Shown: positions 27,933 to 36,714 of the stretch, in pieces
Numbering within the stretch: the first letter of the stretch is position 1
Layout of the letters: each line of letters opens with the position of its first letter
NCBI GenBank assembly: GCA_019752045.1
Contig: JAIEMP010000003.1
Coordinates: 458,635 to 522,634 of the forward strand
DNA length: 64,000 bases
Direction of reading: 5' to 3'
DNA from: Chitinophagaceae bacterium
GTDB lineage: Bacteria; Bacteroidota; Bacteroidia; Chitinophagales; Chitinophagaceae
Notes under the pieces: generated by a model
Database searches by the model: none
What the model was told of the DNA's origin: nothing
The model's input: the letters and a program-made list of their open reading frames with translations, nothing else
Made by a program: the position numbers and the translations under genes

Positions 27933-28619
27933 ATGATCTCAGTCATCATTCCTGTTTACAATGAAGAAAATACCATTGCATCACTGGTCACTTACCTGAA
28001 GCAACATGGTGGTTCTTTGCTGCAGGAAATAATTGTATGCGATGCTGCAAGTACCGATTCAACTAAGAAAGAAGCCACCAAAGCAGGAGCAACCGTTGTT
28101 GTATCGCCGGAAAAAGGAAGAGGTGCTCAGTTAAACTATGGCGCATCAAAAGCAAGCGGTTCGGTCTTTTATTTTGTACATGCCGATGTGTTTCCGCCGC
28201 AAAGTTTTGCAAGCGATATTCAAAGTGCTGTGAGGGAGGGGTATGGATTAGGACGATACCGTACTACCTTCAACACAAAAAAATGGTATGTGAAAATGAT
28301 GTCGATTTTTTCTCGGTTCGATTGGTTTGCCTGTTATGGCGGCGATCAAACTCTGTTTGTAACCAAAGAATTATTTCACGCAACGGGTGGCTACCGAAAC
28401 GATATGCGGGTAATGGAAGATTATGAATTTGTTGTACGAGCAAGAAAACAGAGCCGCTATAAAATTTTCAGCAAGGGCGCATTGATTTCAGACCGGAAAT
28501 ATGATAAGAACAGTTGGTGGAAAGTGCAGAAAGCAAACAGCACCATGATGCGGATGTATAAAAAAGGGGCATCGCAGGATGAAATGATTCAACTTTATAA
28601 ACGCATGCTCAATTGGTAA
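27933..28619 (+). CDS. TIGR04283 family glycosyltransferase (arsenosugar-associated)
   Basis: This 228-residue family-2 glycosyltransferase belongs to the type first called rSAM/selenodomain-associated and now linked to arsenosugar biosynthesis. It has ISVIIPVYNEENTI, the DAASTDST nucleotide-binding region, FYFVHADVFPP (DxD-like HAD), YGGDQTLFVTKELFHATGGY and RVMEDYEFVVRARK. It probably transfers a sugar or related group during arsenosugar assembly; donor and acceptor are not known. It starts a plus-strand unit next to the minus-strand ars operon. Confidence 0.88.
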   Translation: MISVIIPVYNEENTIASLVTYLKQHGGSLLQEIIVCDAASTDSTKKEATKAGATVVVSPEKGRGAQLNYGASKASGSVFYFVHADVFPPQSFASDIQSAVREGYGLGRYRTTFNTKKWYVKMMSIFSRFDWFACYGGDQTLFVTKELFHATGGYRNDMRVMEDYEFVVRARKQSRYKIFSKGALISDRKYDKNSWWKVQKANSTMMRMYKKGASQDEMIQLYKRMLNW

Positions 28620-28667
28620 ATACGAAAAACTAATATCTTCACGCTTTCGTAAATAAAAACAAGCTTC

Positions 28668-29726
28668 ATGAAAAGGATCATCAGTGGTATTCAGCAGGTA
28701 GGAATTGGTGTAACAAATGCAGATGAAGCATTTATCTGGTACAATAAACATTTTGGAACGGATGTAGTGGTGTTTAAAGATGCTGCACGTGCCGAATTGA
28801 TGAAACGTTATACAGGTGGTGAAGGGCATGAGCGGTATGCCATTCTTGCTTTGAATATGCAGGGTGGTGGTGGGTTTGAAATTTGGGAATACCGCAGCCG
28901 CAAATCGCAGCCGGCAGCATTTGAAGTGAAGTTGGGCGATACCGGTATTTTCGTGATCAAGATCAAATGCAAAAATGTAAAAGCTGCTTATGCTGAATAT
29001 CAGAAAGCAAGATTGAATTTGTTGAGTGCACCAAAAGAAAATCCGGGTGGTATTGAATCATTCTTTCTGAAAGATCCATACGGCAACATCTTTGAAATAA
29101 TGGCCGATGACAATTGGTTTAGCGATACCGGACGACATACTGGTGGCGTTTGTGGCATAACCATTGGTGTTAGTTCTATTGCAAAAGCAATTCCGTTTTA
29201 TGAAAAAGTGTTGGGCTACGATAAGCAATTGTTTTTAGATGAAGGTCATTACGATGAGTTCAGCAACATACCCGGTGGTCAACATCATTTTAAACGGGTA
29301 ATGCTGGGACATACACGTAAACAGGAAGGTGCTTTTTCAAAATTACTTGGTCCAACTTATGTAGAGTTGATTGAAGTAACAGACCGTACACCTAAACAAA
29401 TTTTTGAAAACCGTTACTGGGGCGATCAGGGATATATTCATGTATGCTTTGATATCAATGGTTATGAAGAACACGAACGCATCTGCAACGAAAATGGATT
29501 TCCATTTACAGTAGATAGTGCCAACAATTTTGATATGGGCGAAGCAGCCGGTCATTTTTCTTACAACGAAGATCCGGATGGTACCTGGATCGAATATGTA
29601 GAAACACATCGGGTACCCATTCTGAAAAAAATAGGATGGTATTTAAATTTAAAAAACAGGAAGCCTGAAAAGCCGTTACCCAACTGGATGGTAAAAAGTC
29701 TGAGTTTCTCAAGGGTGAAAGTGTAG
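28668..29726 (+). CDS. two-domain VOC superfamily protein
   Basis: The 352-residue protein has two VOC modules: about residues 3-140 (IQQVGIGVTNADEAFIWYNKHFG, then FFLKDPYGNIFEIM) and 160-315 (ITIGVSSIAKAIPFYEKVLGYD, then HFSYNEDPDGTWIEYVETH). Conserved His/Glu positions resemble metal ligands of VOC enzymes. The arrangement recalls 4-hydroxyphenylpyruvate dioxygenase-type folds, but that enzyme's C-terminal signature was not seen. Its location between arsenosugar-associated genes makes it a candidate accessory enzyme. No substrate can be named. Confidence 0.75.
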   Translation: MKRIISGIQQVGIGVTNADEAFIWYNKHFGTDVVVFKDAARAELMKRYTGGEGHERYAILALNMQGGGGFEIWEYRSRKSQPAAFEVKLGDTGIFVIKIKCKNVKAAYAEYQKARLNLLSAPKENPGGIESFFLKDPYGNIFEIMADDNWFSDTGRHTGGVCGITIGVSSIAKAIPFYEKVLGYDKQLFLDEGHYDEFSNIPGGQHHFKRVMLGHTRKQEGAFSKLLGPTYVELIEVTDRTPKQIFENRYWGDQGYIHVCFDINGYEEHERICNENGFPFTVDSANNFDMGEAAGHFSYNEDPDGTWIEYVETHRVPILKKIGWYLNLKNRKPEKPLPNWMVKSLSFSRVKV

Positions 29727-29742
29727 CAGGCGCAACATAATT

Positions 29743-30819
29743 ATGCGATTTATTTTTTTTGCAGTTATTGTCTTATCAGTTACTACGAATGTTTTTTCGC
29801 AAGACAGCAGCAGAAAAAATAAACCTCGTCGTTTAACTGCATTTCCTGTTGTGTTCTATTCGCCCGAAACAAGCGTAGCCGTTGGTGGATTTTCAGCCTA
29901 TACATTCCGGAATAAAAAAGACACTGCCCAACGTTATCCTTCACAAATACAGTTTGGCGCAGCGTACACCTTTAACAAGCAACTGTTATTATTTGCACCG
30001 TTTCGTATTTACACACCGGGCAGTAAGTTCACCGCTTATGGCGAAGTGGGGTATTACAAGTACTCGTATTTCTTTTTCGGAATCGGAAATGAACAGCCTG
30101 CTGATTACAAAGAATTATACAAAGTCAATTATCCGAGACTACGCCTGAATGTGTTGCGTAAGATCAATCCAAAACTCTATGCGGGGCTACGTTACTGGTT
30201 AGAAGATTATCGTGTTGTGGAAACAGAACCAGGCAAGCAACTGGCAAGTGGAACAATCGAAGGAAGTAAACAAAGTTTTGTTTCGGGTATTGGTCCTGCA
30301 TTAAATTACGATACCCGTGATAATATTTTCTTTGCTTCATCAGGTGTATTTGTTGATGCAGGTGTACAGTTTTATGGTAACGCAACCGGGAGCAACTATC
30401 AATACAATCGTTACACGCTTGATGCCTCCACTTATATTTCAACCAAACAAAAAAATGTGTGGGCTTTTAATTTGTTTGCTGATTTTGTTGATGGCACTGC
30501 ACCTTTCAGTCAACTGGCTTTGTTGGGAGGCAATAAAAAAATGCGTGGATTTTATGAAGGAAGATACCGTGATAACAATCTCCTCGCAATTGGTACTGAG
30601 TATCGTTTTAAAATATACAGGCGATTTGGCGGAACGGCATTTGCTAATGCAGGAGCTGTTAATGATCAATTCAAAAATATAGTTGAACAGATTCGTACAA
30701 CGTATGGTGCAGGGCTTCGTTTTGCCTTAAACCCATCAGAAAAAATAAACCTGCGTTTAGACGCAGGTTTTGGAAAAAATTCAACCGCTTTTTATTTCAC
30801 CATTGGAGAAGCTTTCTGA
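29743..30819 (+). CDS. Omp85/BamA-like outer-membrane barrel protein
   Basis: The 358-residue protein has a signal peptide (MRFIFFAVIVLSVTTNVFSQ), no POTRA domains, and a beta barrel with Omp85-like features. These include GIGPALNYDTRDNIFFASSGVFVDAGVQFYG, LLGGNKKMRGFYEGRYRDNNLLAIGTEYRF, and a C-terminal GAGLRFALNPSEKINLRLDAGFG strand ending in Phe. It follows the VOC gene by 16 bases. Its last 28 bases overlap the end of the convergent TIGR04282 gene. The role could be export or surface display of a lipid or protein, but this is not known. Confidence 0.8.
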   Translation: MRFIFFAVIVLSVTTNVFSQDSSRKNKPRRLTAFPVVFYSPETSVAVGGFSAYTFRNKKDTAQRYPSQIQFGAAYTFNKQLLLFAPFRIYTPGSKFTAYGEVGYYKYSYFFFGIGNEQPADYKELYKVNYPRLRLNVLRKINPKLYAGLRYWLEDYRVVETEPGKQLASGTIEGSKQSFVSGIGPALNYDTRDNIFFASSGVFVDAGVQFYGNATGSNYQYNRYTLDASTYISTKQKNVWAFNLFADFVDGTAPFSQLALLGGNKKMRGFYEGRYRDNNLLAIGTEYRFKIYRRFGGTAFANAGAVNDQFKNIVEQIRTTYGAGLRFALNPSEKINLRLDAGFGKNSTAFYFTIGEAF

Positions 30820-31418
30820 TAATCGAGTAATGCTTTCAATTCTTCCCAATCGGTGAGTGTATCTACATCTCTTAATTGTTCTGTTAATGCAACCGTTAAC
30901 CCGGCTTCTGCTGCATCGTTGATAGTTCTGTTGAAAACGCTATCAGTACTCCATGCTTTATTACTGAAGAATGGTTGATGAACAGCACGCAAACCAAGCA
31001 GGTAATATCCACCATCATCAACAGGACCAATACATACATCGTGTGTTTCTAATAATTCAAATGCATGGTTCAGGTGATTAGTGGAGAGTTGCGGGCAATC
31101 ACTGCCAATGATCAAGACCTGTTCATATCTCAACTCAAACAAGAACGAAAAAGCATGCTGCATCCGTTCGCCCAAATCATCTCCCTGTTGCAATTGTTTG
31201 TAAAAAGAATTTGTTTTCCAAAGATCCAGTCGTTTAATCTTATCTGCATAAAAAATAAACTTATCTGCTGAGGCGGGCAGTAAAACATCATGCGTATGCT
31301 GCAACAGCAGACGGTAAACATCAACTGCTGCAGCATCGCCAATATCCTTTGCCAGTCTGGTTTTCACTTTGCCCGGTTCCGGATTTTTTACAAATACAAT
31401 AATTGCCTTCTTATTCAT
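30792..31418 (-). CDS. TIGR04282 family glycosyltransferase (arsenosugar-associated)
   Basis: This 208-residue nucleotide-sugar-transferase-like protein (former DUF2064) has the family's start FVKNPEPGKVKTRLAKDIG, VLIIGSDCPQLS, CIGPVDDGGYYLLGLR and RDVDTLTDW. It resembles cobalamin guanylyltransferase-type folds. It is associated with arsenosugar biosynthesis and is the last gene of the minus-strand ars operon, 12 bases after arsM. Its exact reaction is not established. Confidence 0.88.
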   Translation of the reverse strand: MNKKAIIVFVKNPEPGKVKTRLAKDIGDAAAVDVYRLLLQHTHDVLLPASADKFIFYADKIKRLDLWKTNSFYKQLQQGDDLGERMQHAFSFLFELRYEQVLIIGSDCPQLSTNHLNHAFELLETHDVCIGPVDDGGYYLLGLRAVHQPFFSNKAWSTDSVFNRTINDAAEAGLTVALTEQLRDVDTLTDWEELKALLDYQKASPMVK

Positions 31419-31430
31419 TTATGTTTAACA

Positions 31431-32405
31431 TTAGCAGCATCCACCGCCGTCGTAAAACCAGGTGGAGCCTGAAATATAAATATCTTCACGGTTCAATGCG
31501 GCCAAAGCTGCTGCTGTTTTATCGCATACAGACAATGGTTGGTTGGGTAATAATACATGCCCGTTCTCGTCATCAAAACATTCATCGTTTCCAAAATAAA
31601 TCGCTGTCTTTCCGGTAAAGACACAAGGACCATCGGCAGGCATTGGATCTTTAATAGCACATACTTCTACACTTTCAATAAAGAGCATTTCATTGGTATC
31701 ATAATTCTTTGGATCAAGAATACGATACGGACGCTTGGCTCTGATTTCTACTGTACCAAATCCGGCGTCGGTAATCATTTTTATATAATCCCACAATGGT
31801 AAAGAACCACTTAAACACAAAGCCCGCAAACGTTCATCTTCACGCAGGTTTTCCGGAATATCTTGCTCACAAGTTGGATCACTCATCACCAAACGGCCTC
31901 TTGGTTTTAATACACGATACATTTCTTCTAATGCCAGCTTCAATTCTTCGTGTTTAAAAATATTGAAGAGACAGTTTTGTGCAGCCACATCTATACTGCT
32001 GTCTTCAACCGGCAAATTCAATGCATCTCCTTTTCTAAGATCTACAAACTCCGAACGGAACCATGGATTTTTTCGTTCAGCTTCTGCAAAGTTGTCACGG
32101 CTTGCCTGCAACATTTCATCCACGACATCAACACCTACCACACCTTTCAACTGGCGACTGAAATAGGCAAACTGCAACAACTCTATTCCTCCGCCAACAC
32201 CAACATACAATATCCTTGGATTATTCACGAGGTCTCTTGGATGAACGGTACTGCCGCATCCGTAATTCATCTGTTGCATACGTACCGGAATATCTAATCC
32301 GGGCAATTGCCAAATGGGTGTAGTGGTGCAGCACAAACCAACCTGCGGATTTTCAGCTGCTTCTTTGTAAACGTTTTTGGTTGTTTCGAGATAAGTAGTA
32401 CTCAT
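31431..32405 (-). CDS. arsM: arsenite S-adenosylmethionine methyltransferase (arsenosugar-type)
   Basis: ArsM methylates trivalent arsenic, giving mono- and dimethylated species. The start chosen is the ATG of MSTTYLETTKNVYKEAA, because upstream codons are not family-like. The 324-residue protein shows the SAM-binding glycine motif LYVGVGGGIE (residues 66-75) and four conserved arsenic-binding cysteine sites: Cys25/26 (GLCCTTTP), Cys50 (NYGCGST), Cys145 (AQNCLFN) and Cys197 (ALCLSG). It ends in a GGGCC tail, which may help bind arsenic. It is encoded between a PiT transporter gene and the TIGR04282 gene in a tight operon. Confidence 0.93.
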   Translation of the reverse strand: MSTTYLETTKNVYKEAAENPQVGLCCTTTPIWQLPGLDIPVRMQQMNYGCGSTVHPRDLVNNPRILYVGVGGGIELLQFAYFSRQLKGVVGVDVVDEMLQASRDNFAEAERKNPWFRSEFVDLRKGDALNLPVEDSSIDVAAQNCLFNIFKHEELKLALEEMYRVLKPRGRLVMSDPTCEQDIPENLREDERLRALCLSGSLPLWDYIKMITDAGFGTVEIRAKRPYRILDPKNYDTNEMLFIESVEVCAIKDPMPADGPCVFTGKTAIYFGNDECFDDENGHVLLPNQPLSVCDKTAAALAALNREDIYISGSTWFYDGGGCC

Positions 32406-32431
32406 TTTCTTTTTTTTGTTTTTGGTGAGTG

Positions 32432-33412
32432 TTAGTGGATATACGATGAAATTAAAAAAATAGTTGCGCTGATAAGGGCTGCAATTGGAAGCGTAAGCAG
32501 CCACGACAATCCTATCCCTGCTATTTCACGGGTGTTTGCGGTTTTAGCAAACAAACCAATTCCATAAATGCTGCCAACAGATACATGTGTGGTAGAAACA
32601 GGTAAACCAAATTTACTGGCAACAATTACCAATGTTCCTGTAACCATATTTGCCAACAAGCCCTGTTGTGGTGAAAGACTTGTAATTTTTTTACTCATGG
32701 TCTCGGCAATTTTTCGGGCATTGATTAATCCGCCTGTTGCCATTACAATTGCAAGGAGCAAAAAGTTGATGGGCAAACTGAAATAGGTGGAAAGTAATAA
32801 CAACGAGATCAGTTTCGGAGTATCATTCAATCCTCTTGCAAAGCTCACTACACCTGCACTGAGAAAATGGAGTGGGTTAATGAGTGATCCATTATTAGTA
32901 AGTGTTAAGCCAGACAGTGCATAATGCGGTTTCTTTTTGGTGTTGCTTATTTTATACAGGATACCAGTTAACATAATTGCAATAAGCGGACTGATGAGTA
33001 AGGGAAGAAAAAATGTTTTTCCTAATACACTAAAATCAACATTGCGACCGGAAGCAACAATGCCGGCACCAACTAATGCACCCACTAATCCATGTGTGGT
33101 TGATACAGGAAATCCTGAAAATGTTGCCAGTAGAATAGTGATGCCCGTTCCTCCGGCAACAGCCAGTACAAATTCTTTTGTCTGTAATATTTCATCCGGC
33201 ACCAAACCTTTACCCGAAAAATTTTTAACCAAACCGTTAGCCAGAAAAAAAGAACAGAGTGAACCTGCAAATGTAAATAATGTTGCAAGCAGCAGCGCCT
33301 GTTTGTAATTTAATGTACCGCTTCCCCATAAGGTGGCAGTCCCTTTAAAATTATCATTGGCACCATTGGCGTATGTAAGTAAAAGCACTGCACAGAATAT
33401 GAGAAAAGTCAT
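32432..33412 (-). CDS. PiT family inorganic phosphate transporter
   Basis: The 326-residue inner-membrane protein has the two PiT signature repeats: YANGANDNFKGTATLWGSG at the N-terminus and ARGLNDTPK in the second half. GFPVSTTHGLVGALVGAGI and GLPVSTTHVSVGSIYGIG are also duplicated. PiT proteins carry phosphate with a cation and cannot fully exclude arsenate. Encoded nine bases after the TonB-dependent receptor gene and 26 before arsM, it may supply arsenate or exchange phosphate in the arsenosugar pathway. Confidence 0.92.
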   Translation of the reverse strand: MTFLIFCAVLLLTYANGANDNFKGTATLWGSGTLNYKQALLLATLFTFAGSLCSFFLANGLVKNFSGKGLVPDEILQTKEFVLAVAGGTGITILLATFSGFPVSTTHGLVGALVGAGIVASGRNVDFSVLGKTFFLPLLISPLIAIMLTGILYKISNTKKKPHYALSGLTLTNNGSLINPLHFLSAGVVSFARGLNDTPKLISLLLLSTYFSLPINFLLLAIVMATGGLINARKIAETMSKKITSLSPQQGLLANMVTGTLVIVASKFGLPVSTTHVSVGSIYGIGLFAKTANTREIAGIGLSWLLTLPIAALISATIFLISSYIH

Positions 33413-33421
33413 GTGTTGAAA

Positions 33422-36400
33422 TTAAAAACTGTAACGAATACTGAGTAATCCCTGCGCTCTGGAGAGCAGCGCATCGTATTGCCAGGCTGTTGTTTGAGGA
33501 TTAGAAAAATTGAGTTCCGGTTGTAATGAACTGTTCACTCTTGCAACTGTGAGTAACTGATAACTGCTGTTTAAAATATTTGGTACATAATATTGCCGGC
33601 CCCAGTTTTTTGATATTAGATTGGAAAGATTAAATACATCTAATGAAACACCAAGCGTATGGCTTTGTTCTTTCAACCCAAGTTGTATTGCATACATCAG
33701 CTTCATATCCAGTTGCTGATTCCATGGAGTACGTGCCCCATTTCGTTCTGCATATTGTCCTCTTCGTTTGCTGAGGTAGGCATCACGTTCAATATAACTG
33801 TTCAACTGTTGCCATTGTGCAGCAGCAGTTGTTATAATATTTCCACTTGCATCTTTTATATCTGCTAAATTACTTTCAGCCTGAGTGCTTGGAATAAAAA
33901 TGAGATCGTTGTTAGGCGATCCATCACGATTAATATCACCAATATAAGTGTAGGTAAACGGACTGCCGGATTGAAGCGTGTAAACAAAGATCACATTTAC
34001 ACTGCTGCGTTTCCATTTGTAATTGTATTGCAGATTGCTGATACTACGATGACGCAGATCAAAATTGGAATAAGATAATGCCGGAGCATTGGGCAAAATA
34101 GTTTGATTGAATTCCCAATTTGCCTGCGGCGAAACACGCACACCATTGGAAACATCTTTTGATACGCCGTAGGTATAAGAAGTAAAGAATTGAAAGGATT
34201 TGATGCGTTTACCTGCAGTAACAGAAAGTTGATAGCGGTAACCTTGGTTGGTATTGGTTAGCAGAAATACATTGGTGAAAGAAGCGTTTATTTTCTGTGC
34301 ATTTCCATTGCCGAGATACACTGTTCTGTTATCAGCTGCTCCGGTTAAACGGGCAGTACTGTCTTTTAGATTAATGGTTTTATACAATACATCATTTAAT
34401 GTTTTTGTATAAACAGCTTCAGCAGATAACGACCAGCCATGTTCATTTTTCCAATCAATACCGATGCTGTTGCGGAACACCTGTGGTAATTTGTAATTAT
34501 TATCGAGCAGATTTATTTCACGTATTCCGGGCTGATACGTTGCTGCAACCTGTGCCACATCGTTGATCAATGGCACTGTGCCTGTTGGACGAACATCTAC
34601 ATTGCCATAAGTTGTACCACTATTATAATATGGATAGGCGAGCCATGCAAATGGCATACGGCCATTAAAGATGCCGCTTCCACCTCTCAGTACCAGTTGT
34701 TGTTTGCCATCTATATTCCAATTGAAACCAATGCGTGGTGCAATTTGCGGATAAGGGTTGTTGCTGTTTGAAAAATTTTCGAACCCTTTTGTTTTTGTTA
34801 CATCAGGATTTACAGCCGGCCGGTCGGGGTAAGCTGTAAAATCAAAACGGATACCTGCTGTTAAACGAAAGTTTTTGTTCAAAGCAAATTCATCCTGTAT
34901 ATATTGACTGAGCAAAAACACACGAAAGCTGGCTGATGGATTATTTCGGTTGAACTGATAATCGTTATTCTGTAAGTTGTACACTCCACGTATGCGGCTT
35001 GGCCGATCGGCATAAAAATCATCTACACTTCTGTAGGCCCAACGTCCGTTAAAGGCAGTAAGGAAGCGATAGTCAATATTATAAAATTCATTGTGTGTAC
35101 CAACAGTAATGGTATGTTTTCTGCGATAAAACGTAAGGTTGTCGGTAAGTTCAAATGTTTTTAAATTTAAACCATACACAGCCGCTTCACGGTAAGCACC
35201 CAGATAAATGGTGTTGGCAGTGTTGTAAGTAATTTCAATATGCGGAAAAAAATCTCCTTTGATCCGGCGTTCATCTTTTGTATGAGTAAATCCTATAATC
35301 AGGTTGTTGGAGAGACGGTTAGAGAAATTCGATTTTGCTTCAAACACTGCACTATGTGTTTTGCTGCTGTGACGAAAGCCCTGACTACCGAAGTTGAGAA
35401 TATTGGCTGAGCGTTCATTGTTATCTGCAAAAGCCTGTACATAGTTATGTCGGATGCTCAGCTTATGAACACTGTTTACATTCCAATCGAACTTTGCAAA
35501 AAATTTATCGCTGTTGATTTTTAAACTAACATCCTGATACGAACCCAGATCATAATTATAACGGGATTGAACAGTATCGTACAATGCTTTTGCAAGTTGA
35601 AACGGAATAGCAGAACCATTGCTGCCCGGTGCAAATGCAACCGGTTCATTTCTTCTGGCAATTTCAATGGCAGTAAAATAAAAAAGTTTGTTCTTGATAA
35701 TGGGACCGCCTAAGCGAAAACCTGTTTGATAATCAGAAAAGTTTTGAATCCGTTCACGTTTAGCATCGGCTGTTGGTCCCGTGAGCCATTGATTTCTTCC
35801 AGAAAAAAAAGCAGAACCTGAAAACCTGTTGGTGCCGCTTCTTGTAACTGCGTTGATGCTGCCACCTGTAAAGTTTCCTAACGTAACTGTATATGGTGAT
35901 ACTTCTACCTGTACTTCCTGTATAGCTTCCAAACTGATGGGTTGTGTTTTTGCCAAACCACCCGGCGTGCCTGATGCTAACGACCCGCCAGCACCACTTG
36001 CAGGTTCAGTAAAACCAAATGCATCATTCAACGCAGCACCATCAATGCTTAAATTATTATAGCGATAGTTGGTACCACTTAAACTGTTGCCATTTGCCTG
36101 CGGACTTAAACGAGTAAAATCCTGCAGGCTTCTGCTGATGGTAGGAAAATTTTCAAGCTGACTTTTTGAGATAGAAGTACCGGCACCTGTTCTGCGGATG
36201 ATTTTTTTATTGCTTCTTATAATGATGTCTTCTAAAGATGCAGCAACTGGTTGCAACACACAATTTATATTTTCTGTGTTCCCTAAACTGAGTTGAATAT
36301 CAGAAAGTGTGTCACTTGCAAATCCGATACAGGAAAAAATGATGCTGTATGGTCCGCCGCTTTTAAGATTAGGTAAGTTGTAGGTGCCGCCTTTTTGAGT

Positions 36401-36628
36401 AACAGTTGTATAAATTGATCTTGTTGGTTCATGAATAGCCTGCACGGTAATTTTATCAAGCTCTTCGCCATTTTCTGCTTTTACATTGCCACGTATGCCG
36501 GCGCTTGTAAGCTGCGCAGTACTTTGAAATGTAAAGAACATATACAATACTGTTACAGCTGCAATTCTCCTTGTGAGAGAACGCAACAGCATCATTTTGT
36601 ATAGATTTGCAGGAACAATTTTCAACAT
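33422..36628 (-). CDS. TonB-dependent receptor with carboxypeptidase-regulatory-like domain (Oar type)
   Basis: The 1068-residue outer-membrane receptor has a signal region, an N-terminal carboxypeptidase-regulatory-like domain (GIRGNVKAENGEELDKITVQ, NLPNLKSGGPYSIIFSCIGF) and a plug domain (residues about 130-260, with NYRYNNLSIDGAALNDAFGF and GGSINAVTRSGTNRFSGSAFF). A barrel of about 800 residues follows and ends in Phe. No SusD gene follows, so it is not a standard glycan-uptake pair. The first ATG gives a long signal; the ATG 12 codons in (MMLLRSLTRRIAAV) may be the real start. Its operon position suggests a substrate linked to arsenic, which is inference. Confidence 0.9.
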   Translation of the reverse strand: MLKIVPANLYKMMLLRSLTRRIAAVTVLYMFFTFQSTAQLTSAGIRGNVKAENGEELDKITVQAIHEPTRSIYTTVTQKGGTYNLPNLKSGGPYSIIFSCIGFASDTLSDIQLSLGNTENINCVLQPVAASLEDIIIRSNKKIIRRTGAGTSISKSQLENFPTISRSLQDFTRLSPQANGNSLSGTNYRYNNLSIDGAALNDAFGFTEPASGAGGSLASGTPGGLAKTQPISLEAIQEVQVEVSPYTVTLGNFTGGSINAVTRSGTNRFSGSAFFSGRNQWLTGPTADAKRERIQNFSDYQTGFRLGGPIIKNKLFYFTAIEIARRNEPVAFAPGSNGSAIPFQLAKALYDTVQSRYNYDLGSYQDVSLKINSDKFFAKFDWNVNSVHKLSIRHNYVQAFADNNERSANILNFGSQGFRHSSKTHSAVFEAKSNFSNRLSNNLIIGFTHTKDERRIKGDFFPHIEITYNTANTIYLGAYREAAVYGLNLKTFELTDNLTFYRRKHTITVGTHNEFYNIDYRFLTAFNGRWAYRSVDDFYADRPSRIRGVYNLQNNDYQFNRNNPSASFRVFLLSQYIQDEFALNKNFRLTAGIRFDFTAYPDRPAVNPDVTKTKGFENFSNSNNPYPQIAPRIGFNWNIDGKQQLVLRGGSGIFNGRMPFAWLAYPYYNSGTTYGNVDVRPTGTVPLINDVAQVAATYQPGIREINLLDNNYKLPQVFRNSIGIDWKNEHGWSLSAEAVYTKTLNDVLYKTINLKDSTARLTGAADNRTVYLGNGNAQKINASFTNVFLLTNTNQGYRYQLSVTAGKRIKSFQFFTSYTYGVSKDVSNGVRVSPQANWEFNQTILPNAPALSYSNFDLRHRSISNLQYNYKWKRSSVNVIFVYTLQSGSPFTYTYIGDINRDGSPNNDLIFIPSTQAESNLADIKDASGNIITTAAAQWQQLNSYIERDAYLSKRRGQYAERNGARTPWNQQLDMKLMYAIQLGLKEQSHTLGVSLDVFNLSNLISKNWGRQYYVPNILNSSYQLLTVARVNSSLQPELNFSNPQTTAWQYDALLSRAQGLLSIRYSF

Positions 36629-36714
36629 ACTACAGTAATTACCTCTTCGTATAAACGAGTTAGTTGTACAGCCGGTTTTGTTTACAACCCATTTATGAAA
36701 GGGATATGGTTAGC

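Noticed and set aside
28668..29726. ArsI-type arsenic-carbon lyase
   Set aside because: The protein is over twice the usual length of ArsI and lacks a recognisable vicinal cysteine arsenic site; only the VOC fold is supported.
33422..36628. SusC of a polysaccharide utilisation locus
   Set aside because: No susD-like gene and no glycoside hydrolase genes are adjacent, and the plug/N-domain looks Oar-like.
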